Shown: positions 1 through 6,400 of the stretch, piece by piece | How positions within the stretch are numbered: position 1 is the first letter of the stretch | Layout of the letters: every line of letters begins with the position of its first letter | Assembly (NCBI GenBank): GCA_002438865.1 | Contig: DJRJ01000067.1 | Location: 1 to 8,437 of the forward strand | Direction: 5' to 3' | DNA length: 8,437 nt | Origin: Clostridiales bacterium UBA6363 | GTDB lineage: Bacteria > Bacillota > Clostridia > UBA1381 | Position numbers and translations under genes: made by a program | Notes under the pieces: model-generated | What the model was told of the DNA's origin: nothing | The model's database searches: none | Seen by the model: only the letters and a program-made list of their open reading frames with translations

Positions 1-1446
1 TTCCAGACCGATTTCGGAAATTATTTGTGTTTTTCCGTCTATCTCCGCTGTTTCCGCATAATAGCAATGGTAAAATGCGCTTTTACCGATGCTTGTTACG
101 CCATCGGGGATTGTTACGCTTGTTAAGCCGTAACATACGGAAAACGCTTCTTCGCCGATACTTTTTACACCGTTCGGAATTGTTATGCTTGTTAAGCCTC
201 CGCAATTGTTAAATGCTCCGCCGGCAATGCTTGTTATGCCGTTCGGGATTGTAAACGAGGTATCCGCTTTTTTACACGGGAAGCGCATAATCTCCGTTTT
301 TTCTTTGTTGTATAAAACGCCGTTTTCGGAGTAATAAGCGGTATTGCCTATGTCAACGTTTATGCCTGTTAAGTCAGTACAATCCAAAAACGCAAAATTA
401 CCGATGCTTGTCACACTGTCGGGGATTTCCATGCTTGTCAGTTTTGTGCAGCCGTTAAACGCATAATTTCCGATGTTTACAACGCCGTCGGGAAGCGTTA
501 TTCTTGTCAGACCTGTGCAGTCTTCAGATGCTGTGTTGTCAATGTAACCCTTGCAGTCCTCAAATGCACGGTCGGCAATGGTTTTCGTTCCGGATTTTAC
601 GGTATACTCATTTGGTATTTTTCCGTTTGATATTCCATAGTTAAATTCCCAGGCGTCTGCTTCGATAAGGTGATTTCCTATATATAGCACACCGTTTTCC
701 CAATTTGAATTTTCGTCATATGCGTTATAATAACCGGTATTGTTAAAAGCCTGATAACCGATGCTTGTCAAGCTGTCCGGCAGCGATATGTTTGTTAAGG
801 CATAACAATATTGAAACGCCCAATCTCCGATACAGGTTACGCCGTCGGGGATTGTTATGTCCGTTACGCGGCTGCAACCGTTAAACGCACTCTCACCGAT
901 GTTTTTTATGCCCTCGGAGAGCGTTATTGCTGTTATATTGCCGCAATCGTAAAACGCATAATCGCCTATGTCTGTCACACTGCCGGGAATTGTTATGCCT
1001 GTTAATGCAGTGCAATTGGAAAACGCACGTTCGCCGATATGCGTCACACTGTTCGGAATTTTAACTTCGGGCAGACTTTTGCACCAACAAAATGCATCAT
1101 TTCCAATGGTCTTTACACTGTCTGCAATTTCCACGCTTGTAAGCTTGTAGCACTGGTAAAATGCACAAGCACCAATGCTTGTCACACCGTCGGAAATCAC
1201 CGCCTTTTCAAGATTGCTGAGTTTTTTCCACGGTGCAACCCAGCCGCCGTTCACAGGCGACTCGTCATAATCAAACATATCGCCCGTGCCGTCTATCGTA
1301 AGTGTTTTTGTGCTTTCGTAATATGTATATGTCAGATTTTCACCGCATGTTCCTGTGATCGGCTGTTCCGTTTCATCAGCGAAAGACGGAACAGCCATAC
1401 ACAAAACAGCAATCAAAAGTATAAATGCTAAAAATCTTTTTTTCAA
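1..1446 (-). CDS. Secreted BspA-type leucine-rich-repeat protein, C-terminus beyond the left edge
   Basis: An open frame of 482 codons runs from a TTG start to the left edge with no stop, so the C-terminus is missing. Residues 1-23 form a signal peptide (KKR, hydrophobic core, SFA-DE cleavage site). Residues 31-72 (TGTCGENLTY through APW) resemble the N-terminal cap common on clostridial LRR_5 proteins. From residue 79 there are about a dozen 23-residue LRRs of the type LTSITIPDGVTSIGxxAFxxC. Two islands containing NGVLY (about 235-290 and 365-396) interrupt them, as in BspA-like proteins. The TTG start is chosen because GAAAGGG lies 8 nt upstream; an in-frame GTG (1455-1453) overlaps that ribosome site and is unlikely. 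The gene lies 67 bp downstream of a second LRR gene on the same strand and may be cotranscribed with it. BspA-like proteins are surface or secreted and often bind host or matrix proteins; the ligand and any wall anchor cannot be seen here. Confidence 0.9.
   Translation of the reverse strand, partial: MKKRFLAFILLIAVLCMAVPSFADETEQPITGTCGENLTYTYYESTKTLTIDGTGDMFDYDESPVNGGWVAPWKKLSNLEKAVISDGVTSIGACAFYQCYKLTSVEIADSVKTIGNDAFCWCKSLPEVKIPNSVTHIGERAFSNCTALTGITIPGSVTDIGDYAFYDCGNITAITLSEGIKNIGESAFNGCSRVTDITIPDGVTCIGDWAFQYCYALTNISLPDSLTSIGYQAFNNTGYYNAYDENSNWENGVLYIGNHLIEADAWEFNYGISNGKIPNEYTVKSGTKTIADRAFEDCKGYIDNTASEDCTGLTRITLPDGVVNIGNYAFNGCTKLTSMEIPDSVTSIGNFAFLDCTDLTGINVDIGNTAYYSENGVLYNKEKTEIMRFPCKKADTSFTIPNGITSIAGGAFNNCGGLTSITIPNGVKSIGEEAFSVCYGLTSVTIPDGVTSIGKSAFYHCYYAETAEIDGKTQIISEIGLE
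61..1212 (-). repeat. Tandem 69-bp (23-residue) LRR-coding repeats
   Basis: The coding sequence repeats with a period of about 69 bp. Each unit encodes an L-T-S-I-T-I-P-D-G-V-x-x-I-G-x-x-A-F-x-x-C pattern. On the plus strand the copies are visible as recurring forms of 'ccgatgcttgt' and 'gggattgttatgc'. Blocks lie at about 1212-736, 510-370 and 258-61, separated by the two NGVLY islands. Copies are similar enough at DNA level for slippage or recombination to change repeat number. Confidence 0.8.
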
Positions 1447-1454
1447 ATTGCACA

Positions 1455-1461
1455 CCCTTTC
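1455..1461 (-). promoter_or_regulatory. Ribosome binding site that fixes the TTG start at 1446
   Basis: GAAAGGG on the minus strand ends 8 nt before the TTG codon. The spacing suits TTG at 1446-1444 and excludes the in-frame GTG at 1455-1453, which begins inside the purine run. No ATG lies nearby in frame. Confidence 0.7.
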
Positions 1462-1475
1462 ATACAGTAGTTTTT

Positions 1476-1505
1476 AGCCTGACGGCAATATTTTGCCGTC
1501 AGGCT
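1476..1505 (-). terminator. Perfect 13-bp hairpin between the two LRR genes, no U-tract
   Basis: AGCCTGACGGCAA (1476-1488) pairs without mismatch with TTGCCGTCAGGCT (1493-1505) around a 4-nt loop. On the minus strand, where both flanking genes lie, the stem is followed by AAAAACTAC rather than a U-run, so it does not look like a strong intrinsic terminator. In the plus direction it is followed by the AT-rich TATATATTTT, but no plus-strand gene ends here. It could be an intercistronic RNA-stability or processing hairpin, a leaky terminator giving uneven expression of the two genes, or a terminator acting mainly against antisense transcription. The hairpin itself is certain; its role is not. 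Confidence 0.5.
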
Positions 1506-1513
1506 TATATATT

Positions 1514-3388
1514 TTAGTTGTTGTTAAGCTCATATGAAAACTTCCAAAACATTGTTGCCGTTTCGGCTCTTGTGGGAGCAACCTTCGGATAAATTGCATA
1601 TTCATATCCGTTTACTGAATGTATAAACATAACGTTCTCCTTAAAGCACCACGCAACAGGGATTTTTGCATAGTCGGATATGTCCGAATAGTCATTGTAG
1701 CCTGCAATTGCAGAGGAAATATCCGAATTATCGAGCGATACGTCAAGTCCTTTTGCCTGCGCATAGCGGTAGAATATAGCCGCAATCTGCTCTCTTGTTA
1801 CGGTATCGTCGGGTGAGAACGTTGTATCGCCCGTTCCGTTCAGAATACCGTTTGCCGCCGCCCATGCCACGGGTTTTTTGTACCAGTCCTGAGTTAAGTC
1901 GGTAAACTTTGAAGCTTCGCCCGACTCAGGCTGACCTGCAAGACGGTAAAACATTGTCGCAAACTGCGCTCTTGTGATTGTGTCATCGGGGGAGAATGTA
2001 TCGTCGCCCGTTCCCGACATAATTCCGTTGTCAAGGCAAAATTCTATTCCGCTGTGATCGGGGTCGCCGTCCGCACTCTTAATATCCTTAAATCTTTTAA
2101 CGGCACAGTTATTGCCCTTTTCTTCACAGGTATATCTATCATCTGCGGCGGCTGTCGGCTCGCCTTTGCCTATGGTTTCGCCCGTGTCGAGCAGAACGCA
2201 CGTAAATCCGTTGTCTCTTGCATACTGCTCGGCAGCCGTACCGCTGTAGCACTTGATTACGAGATTTTCGTTTCTTACATCATAGTCGTTCACATAATCC
2301 CAGCCGAAAGCGTGCATATCAATCTGCGTTACGCTTCTCGGGATAGTTACTTCGTTTAAATTGTTACAGCGGAAAAATGCCGCCTGACCGATATGCTCCA
2401 CACCCTCTGAAATTGTGAGGTTTGAAAGGCTTTCGCACCATGAAAAGGCATTATCGCCGATTTCCTTTACATTGCCCGGAATTACAACATTATTAAGATT
2501 TTTACACCAATAAAAGCCGAGCTTTGAAATTGATTTTAATGTTGACGGGAATTTAACCGATGTAATATCCGACATTTCAAAAGCGTCAACTCCCATAAGA
2601 GTTGTACCCTCGCGGATTTCAATATCGCCGACGGCTTCCCATTCGTGAATTTGCTTGTTCTCGGTCGGTGCGGAAGGGTCGGAATTGTTTATCGTGGCAT
2701 AGCCGATTCTTATTCCGGCTATCAGATATTGTCCATGATACTGTATTCCGTCCACTCGATTATTTGCGTCTTGGTCATATGCTGTGCCGTAAAATATTCT
2801 CTTACCCATATATTCAAGGTTTTTCGGCATTGTAATATTTTTAAGTGCCTCGCCGCATATTGCCTCGTTTCCTATGTATTTTACACTGTCGGGAATAACG
2901 AGCGTTTCAAGAATATCTCCGCAGTTGATAGCGGCATCTTTTATAACCTCAAGACCGTCGTTTAAGTTAAGATATTTTAAGTATCTGCAGTCAATGGCTC
3001 TGTTTCCGATTTCCTTTATCGTTGGCGGAAGTGTGATGCCGGAAATTTTTGTTGCGCTTTCACGAAGCGCTCCGTCGCCGATTGCCGTAACCGGGTGACC
3101 GTCTATTTCGGACGGAATATTAAGTTCAACCGTAAAATTTGGATCGGGATCGTGCCAGAATTTCGCCGAATAACTTGTAATCATCGCCGAACCATCATCA
3201 CGGATGGTATAAACCAACGATTCAAGCGAATCATTTTGGCGATACTCCTCCATATCATCGGTTATGGCAGTTCTGCTTTGTTCGTTCCATTCCATTCCGT
3301 AGTCTGTGTCATAAACGCTCCATGCGTGCACAGGTATTGCCGATGCCGACAGTGTACACGCAATTAAAAATGATATAATTTTCTTCAT
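1514..3388 (-). CDS. LRR surface protein with three C-terminal S-layer homology domains
   Basis: A complete 624-residue ATG frame with AAGGGGG 7 nt upstream. Residues 1-22 are a signal peptide (MKKIISFLIACTLSASAIPVHA). BspA-type LRRs occupy about 90-200 and 253-380, separated by a non-repeat island at about 200-250 (GIQYHGQYLIAGIRIGY). The LRR block closes with the usual SGTAAEQYARDNGFTCVLL cap (382-400). A linker with C421 and C428 precedes three SLH domains at about 432-484, 494-544 and 564-619, with key motifs ITRAQ (471-475), VTREQ (530-534) and PTRAE (605-609). SLH triplets bind secondary cell-wall polysaccharide, so the protein should sit outside the cell, held to the wall, with the LRR part exposed. 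SLH3 is the most divergent. It is the first gene of a probable two-gene unit with the LRR gene downstream, and is divergent from a large regulator. Its binding partner is not evident. Confidence 0.93.
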   Translation of the reverse strand: MKKIISFLIACTLSASAIPVHAWSVYDTDYGMEWNEQSRTAITDDMEEYRQNDSLESLVYTIRDDGSAMITSYSAKFWHDPDPNFTVELNIPSEIDGHPVTAIGDGALRESATKISGITLPPTIKEIGNRAIDCRYLKYLNLNDGLEVIKDAAINCGDILETLVIPDSVKYIGNEAICGEALKNITMPKNLEYMGKRIFYGTAYDQDANNRVDGIQYHGQYLIAGIRIGYATINNSDPSAPTENKQIHEWEAVGDIEIREGTTLMGVDAFEMSDITSVKFPSTLKSISKLGFYWCKNLNNVVIPGNVKEIGDNAFSWCESLSNLTISEGVEHIGQAAFFRCNNLNEVTIPRSVTQIDMHAFGWDYVNDYDVRNENLVIKCYSGTAAEQYARDNGFTCVLLDTGETIGKGEPTAAADDRYTCEEKGNNCAVKRFKDIKSADGDPDHSGIEFCLDNGIMSGTGDDTFSPDDTITRAQFATMFYRLAGQPESGEASKFTDLTQDWYKKPVAWAAANGILNGTGDTTFSPDDTVTREQIAAIFYRYAQAKGLDVSLDNSDISSAIAGYNDYSDISDYAKIPVAWCFKENVMFIHSVNGYEYAIYPKVAPTRAETATMFWKFSYELNNN

Positions 3389-3415
3389 TTTAACGCCCCC
3401 TTATCTTTTACAAAA

Positions 3416-3444
3416 ATTGTATCATAAAAGCAAGTTTTCGTAAA
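3416..3444 (-). promoter_or_regulatory. Probable sigma-A promoter for the LRR/SLH gene
   Basis: On the minus strand TTTACG (3444-3439; 4 of 6 with TTGACA) lies 17 bp from TACAAT (3421-3416; 5 of 6 with TATAAT). Transcription would start about 20 nt before the ATG at 3388, leaving a short leader holding AAGGGGG. This is a match by eye to the housekeeping consensus. Confidence 0.5.
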
Positions 3445-3504
3445 CATAATTTCCTTAAATGTCATTGACAAAATCGGAAATTTCTTTTCTTTTTCAAAAG
3501 TATA

Positions 3505-3513
3505 TGTTATACT
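3505..3513 (+). promoter_or_regulatory. Extended -10 promoter for the tandem-HTH regulator
   Basis: TGT-TATACT fits the extended -10 form TGnTATAAT with one mismatch. No good -35 lies 17 bp upstream (TTTTCT at 3485-3490), as is common for extended -10 promoters. The expected start near 3520 would put the ribosome site almost at the 5' end of the mRNA. Confidence 0.45.
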
Positions 3514-3520
3514 GTAATAC

Positions 3521-3527
3521 AAGGGGG
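3521..3527 (+). promoter_or_regulatory. Ribosome binding site that fixes the TTG start at 3536
   Basis: AAGGGGG is followed by 8 nt and then TTG at 3536-3538. The in-frame GTG at 3527-3529 begins on the last G of this site and cannot be the start used with it. This trims three residues from the longest reading of the gene. Confidence 0.75.
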
Positions 3528-3535
3528 TGTCACAA

Positions 3536-5233
3536 TTGTTCAGTGAAAAACTAAACGAATACATAAAAGCGCTTGATTGCTCCGCGCGCGAGCTGTCCGA
3601 GCGTTCGGGACTGTCCGCCGCAACGATAAGCCGATACCGCAGCGGAGAACGTACTCCAAAGCCGTTTTCCGAGGATATGGATAAGCTGTGCAAAGGAATT
3701 TTGAGCATCGCAAAGGAAAAGGGAGCGGGGGACTTTTCGGACGTCGGAGAGGTGCTTAACGGCTGTGTTTCGGAATATGAATTTGATTACGAGACGTTTC
3801 ATAAAAAATTAAATCTGATTTTTTCCGCATTGTCGATAAACGTTTCCGAGCTGGCAAGAACTTTGAGCTATGATTCATCATACATATCACGTGTGCGCAC
3901 TGGAAAGCGAAAGCCGTCCGATCCGCAGAAGTTTTCCTTTGAGATTGCGGAATTTGTAGCACGCCGATATGATATGAAAATCATTGCCGAAATATTAAAC
4001 GCCGACTGCTCCGATATTGAGGACGCCGCACGGGCAATTACCGAATGGCTTTGCGGCAGTAAAACGGCGGCGGAAAATCCCGTATCGAGATTTCTTGAAA
4101 AACTGAATGATTTCGACCTTAATGAATACATACGCGCAATTCATTTTGACGAGCTAAAAGTACCTACCGTGCCGTTTCGTCTGCCGTCGTCAAAGACGTA
4201 TTATGGACTTGAGGAAATGAAAAACGGCGAGATTGACTTTTTAAAGGCAACGGCACTCTCCAAATCGGCGGAGACAGTGTTTATGTGCAGTGATATGCAG
4301 ATGGACGATATGGCGTCTGATTTGGATTTCGCAAAAAAGTATATGTTCGGAATTGCCGCAATGCTTAAAAAGGGACTGCACCTCAACGTAGTGCATAATC
4401 TTGACCGTCCGTTCAATGAAATTATGCTCGGTTTTGAAAGCTGGATACCGCTGTATATGACGGGGCAGATTTCGCCGTATTATTTAAAGGGCGTGCATAA
4501 CAAAGTGTACTGCCACTTCCTGAATGTGTCGGGAGGTGCGGCGCTTTCGGGCGAGAGCATAAGCGGACATCACTCCGACGGAAAATATTATCTGACAAAC
4601 TCAAAAAAAGAGCTTGCATACTACAGAAAAAAATCGGAGTTTATATTAAAAAAGGCACTGCCTCTTATGGATATTTACAGGAGCGACTCCGCAGGCGTGC
4701 TTAACGCATTTTTGCTTGCAGACTCAAAAACGGACGGAAAGCACAGGTATATACTTTCCTCGCCGCCGATTTATACGGCGTCGGAGGAATTTCTCGAAAG
4801 CTTTTTGAAAAAACGCTCCGTTCCGTACGGCGAGATGCAGAACATTCTGCGCAATGCCGAAATGCAGCGGCAGATTATCGGCACAATACTTTCCGCCAAT
4901 TCGGTTGAAACCGAACTGCACGTTATTCCGAAAGAGGAATTTGAACGTTACCCGGTACCGCTTTTTGAGATGTTCTGCGAAAAAAAGCTTGAGTATTCAT
5001 ATGAGGAATACCTTATGCATATCGAGCAGACGCGTGCGTTTGCAGAGAAAAATAAAAACTATTCGCTAAAGCTTACGGATAAAAACGCTTTCAGAAATAT
5101 TCAGATAGCCATTCACGGCGGAGAATGGGCGATGATTTCAAAATCAAATCCGCCGTCGGCGCATTTTGTTGTGCGCCACCCGATACTGCGAAACGCAATA
5201 GAGAATTTTGTGATACCTGTTACGGAAGAGTAG
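3536..5233 (+). CDS. Large uncharacterised regulator with two XRE-like HTH units
   Basis: A 565-residue protein (numbered from TTG) without signal peptide or membrane segment, so cytoplasmic. Residues 2-45 form a first XRE-like HTH (ELSERSGLSAATISRYRSGER). Residues about 88-140 form a second (VSELARTLSYDSSYISRVRTGKRKP). Both end in the S-R-x-R-(S/T)-G-x-R turn typical of Cro/CI-type domains. The remaining 400 or so residues match no family I can name with certainty. Around 240-290 the order strand (TVFMCSDM), helix (DFAKKYMFGIAAMLKKG), strand (LHLNVVHN) is followed by VHNKVY (320-325) and an SGGAALSGES segment. This recalls a degenerate phospholipase-D-like half with H-x-K, but the full HKD motif is not evident, so that is a guess. 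It is divergent from the LRR/SLH gene 147 bp away, making that unit a candidate target. Its 3' end overlaps spoIIR by 14 bp in convergent orientation. No catalytic role is claimed. Confidence 0.85.
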   Translation: MFSEKLNEYIKALDCSARELSERSGLSAATISRYRSGERTPKPFSEDMDKLCKGILSIAKEKGAGDFSDVGEVLNGCVSEYEFDYETFHKKLNLIFSALSINVSELARTLSYDSSYISRVRTGKRKPSDPQKFSFEIAEFVARRYDMKIIAEILNADCSDIEDAARAITEWLCGSKTAAENPVSRFLEKLNDFDLNEYIRAIHFDELKVPTVPFRLPSSKTYYGLEEMKNGEIDFLKATALSKSAETVFMCSDMQMDDMASDLDFAKKYMFGIAAMLKKGLHLNVVHNLDRPFNEIMLGFESWIPLYMTGQISPYYLKGVHNKVYCHFLNVSGGAALSGESISGHHSDGKYYLTNSKKELAYYRKKSEFILKKALPLMDIYRSDSAGVLNAFLLADSKTDGKHRYILSSPPIYTASEEFLESFLKKRSVPYGEMQNILRNAEMQRQIIGTILSANSVETELHVIPKEEFERYPVPLFEMFCEKKLEYSYEEYLMHIEQTRAFAEKNKNYSLKLTDKNAFRNIQIAIHGGEWAMISKSNPPSAHFVVRHPILRNAIENFVIPVTEE

Positions 5234-5825
5234 CGAAATCCGCTATTCTTCCTTTTATATTCTGCACTGCCTCGACTATTCTGAACTTTATTTTTATTTC
5301 GCCGTTGTTTTCGGTAATCACATCATATGCTTCGGAGCTTAAATTATCCTTTAAAACCTTTTCCGATTTGCCCGTCAGGACCGCCTCGTTATCGTTTGTC
5401 ATACACAGCGGCGGATACATAACGCACCACCAATTATGCCCCTCGCCGTTCCCGAGAACTATCCGCACTCCGTAATATTCACCGCACGGCAGTATCATAT
5501 TTTTGTATTCCTTTTTCGGGAAATAGAATTTCCCGTACTCGGCGTGCGCTCCGTAATCCGCACCGTATTCCGCAAGCACGCTCTCTGCCGTCCTTTCCGC
5601 CTCTTTGAGCGAGGCAGGGGTTATCTGCGTACAGCATTTTTCGTTTTTAAGCACTGCGTCACGCACGCGGAGCTTTACCGATTGGTCATAATCGCTGTCG
5701 CTGTTTGCGATTATATGTAATCTGACAAGATTGTCCCTTAAATCCGTCTGCACGTTGTCCGAATATGCCGTCAGCGCTATTGTGAGAACAAACGATATAA
5801 ACACGGCAATAATAATTTTTTTCAT
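5220..5825 (-). CDS. spoIIR: Stage II sporulation protein R
   Basis: A complete 201-residue frame with AAAGGA 8 nt before ATG. An N-terminal hydrophobic segment (about 4-20) would export it from the forespore into the intermembrane space. The family signatures are DNLVRLHIIANSDS (31-44), DQSVKLRVRDAVL (47-59) and GEGHNWWCVMYPPLC (127-141), and the length is close to the roughly 220 residues of the Bacillus subtilis protein. In B. subtilis SpoIIR is made under sigma-F in the forespore and triggers SpoIIGA in the mother cell to cleave pro-sigma-E. That role is known for the family and inferred here. A sigma-F-type promoter match lies directly upstream. It is divergent from sleB across 112 bp. 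Its last 14 bp overlap the end of the convergent regulator gene, leaving no intergenic room for a terminator. Confidence 0.95.
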   Translation of the reverse strand: MKKIIIAVFISFVLTIALTAYSDNVQTDLRDNLVRLHIIANSDSDYDQSVKLRVRDAVLKNEKCCTQITPASLKEAERTAESVLAEYGADYGAHAEYGKFYFPKKEYKNMILPCGEYYGVRIVLGNGEGHNWWCVMYPPLCMTNDNEAVLTGKSEKVLKDNLSSEAYDVITENNGEIKIKFRIVEAVQNIKGRIADFATLP

Positions 5826-5849
5826 TTCATCAGTCCTTTCATCTGTAAA

Positions 5850-5879
5850 AATTCTCGACGGATTTTTTTTGAATTATAC
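5850..5879 (-). promoter_or_regulatory. Sigma-F-type promoter upstream of spoIIR
   Basis: On the minus strand GTATA (5879-5875) fits the -35 consensus GYWTA at all positions. After a 15-bp spacer, GTCGAGAATT (5859-5850) fits the -10 consensus GGNRANANTW at every specified position except the second. The start would fall near 5843, leaving a leader of about 18 nt with the AAAGGA site. The match fits the known forespore control of spoIIR. Confidence 0.65.
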
Positions 5880-5895
5880 ATAATTTTTAAATCCG
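5859..5895. repeat. Nested inverted repeat between spoIIR and sleB
   Basis: An inner dyad AATTAT-AC-ATAATT (5872-5885) sits inside an outer dyad CGGATTT (5859-5865) / AAATCCG (5889-5895). The centres are within 2 bp of each other. The outer arms are unequally spaced from the inner ones (6 and 3 nt). The dyad covers the -35 and spacer of the proposed spoIIR promoter and lies upstream of sleB, so it could be an operator serving both. AT-richness makes part of the symmetry easier to obtain by chance. Confidence 0.4.
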
Positions 5896-5937
5896 CAGAA
5901 AAAATATAGTTATAAACACAGAAAAAGGAGAATTTAT

Positions 5938-6381
5938 ATGCGAAAAATTACATCAGTCATTCTGACGCTTATAGTGGCAATTTCCGCCGTGAACAGATTT
6001 TCATTTCCGGCATATGCCTACACAAGCTCCGATACGCAGCTGCTTGCAAGAGCCGTAAACGGAGAGGCGAGGGGAGAACCGTATGAAGGACAGGTTGCGG
6101 TTGCGGCGGTTATTTTAAACCGTGTCAAGCACTCGTCGTTCCCTAACACCATTTCGGGGGTTATATATCAGCCCGGTGCGTTTACCGCCGTTTCGGACGG
6201 GCAGATAAACGTTCCGATAGCCGAAAATTCCACCGTATATAAAGCGTGCCAAGACGCAATAAACGGCTGGGATCCGTCAAACGGCGCAATATACTACTTT
6301 AATCCCGATACAGCGACAAACTCGTGGATATGGTCGCGTCAGCACATAATCACAATAGGCAAGCACCGTTTCTGCAAGTAA
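5938..6381 (+). CDS. sleB: Spore cortex-lytic enzyme SleB, short form with catalytic domain only
   Basis: A complete 147-residue frame with AAAGGAG before ATG. Residues 1-27 are a signal peptide ending PAYA. The rest is the cell-wall hydrolase domain of SleB/CwlJ (PF07486 type): LLARAVNGEARGEPYEGQVA (35-54), with E43 the expected catalytic glutamate, VAAVILNRVKHSSFPNTI (55-72), and the closing WIWSRQHIITIGKHRFCK (130-147). In Bacillus the enzyme is a lytic transglycosylase that cuts muramic-lactam cortex at germination. This protein lacks the N-terminal peptidoglycan-binding domain of Bacillus SleB (about 250-300 residues) and so is close to CwlJ in size. The signal peptide and the adjacent ypeB favour SleB over CwlJ. 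ypeB follows 19 bp later, so the two are probably one operon. In B. subtilis sleB-ypeB is under sigma-G; no convincing sigma-G site is seen upstream. Confidence 0.92.
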   Translation: MRKITSVILTLIVAISAVNRFSFPAYAYTSSDTQLLARAVNGEARGEPYEGQVAVAAVILNRVKHSSFPNTISGVIYQPGAFTAVSDGQINVPIAENSTVYKACQDAINGWDPSNGAIYYFNPDTATNSWIWSRQHIITIGKHRFCK

Positions 6382-6400
6382 AATATAGGAGGTATATAAT

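Noticed and set aside
61..1212. Regular repeats on the plus strand that at first resemble a CRISPR or minisatellite array
   Set aside because: The period is 69 bp, copies are imperfect, and the minus strand is one open frame encoding LRRs, which explains the repeats fully.
811..1431. Open frames of 60-130 codons on the plus strand over the LRR gene
   Set aside because: They lie antisense to a clear coding frame, have no family motifs, and follow from the low stop-codon density opposite the repeats.
1464..1496. TTGCCG / TATGAA as a separate promoter for the first LRR gene
   Set aside because: Both boxes match only 4 of 6, the -35 lies within the hairpin, and the -10 abuts the ribosome site.
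3465..3470. A perfect TTGACA as -35 for the regulator
   Set aside because: The good -10 at 3508-3513 is 37 bp away, and nothing like TATAAT lies 16-18 bp downstream of TTGACA.
3385..3708. A 107-codon minus-strand frame over the divergent promoter region
   Set aside because: It is antisense to the HTH-coding start of the regulator, covers both promoter matches, and has no recognisable domain.
5857..5885. CATAATT (5879-5885) as a sigma-G -10 for sleB
   Set aside because: The last base is off and the expected -35 (GACGG near 5857-5861) fits only 3 of 5, so sigma-G control of sleB is plausible by analogy but not shown.
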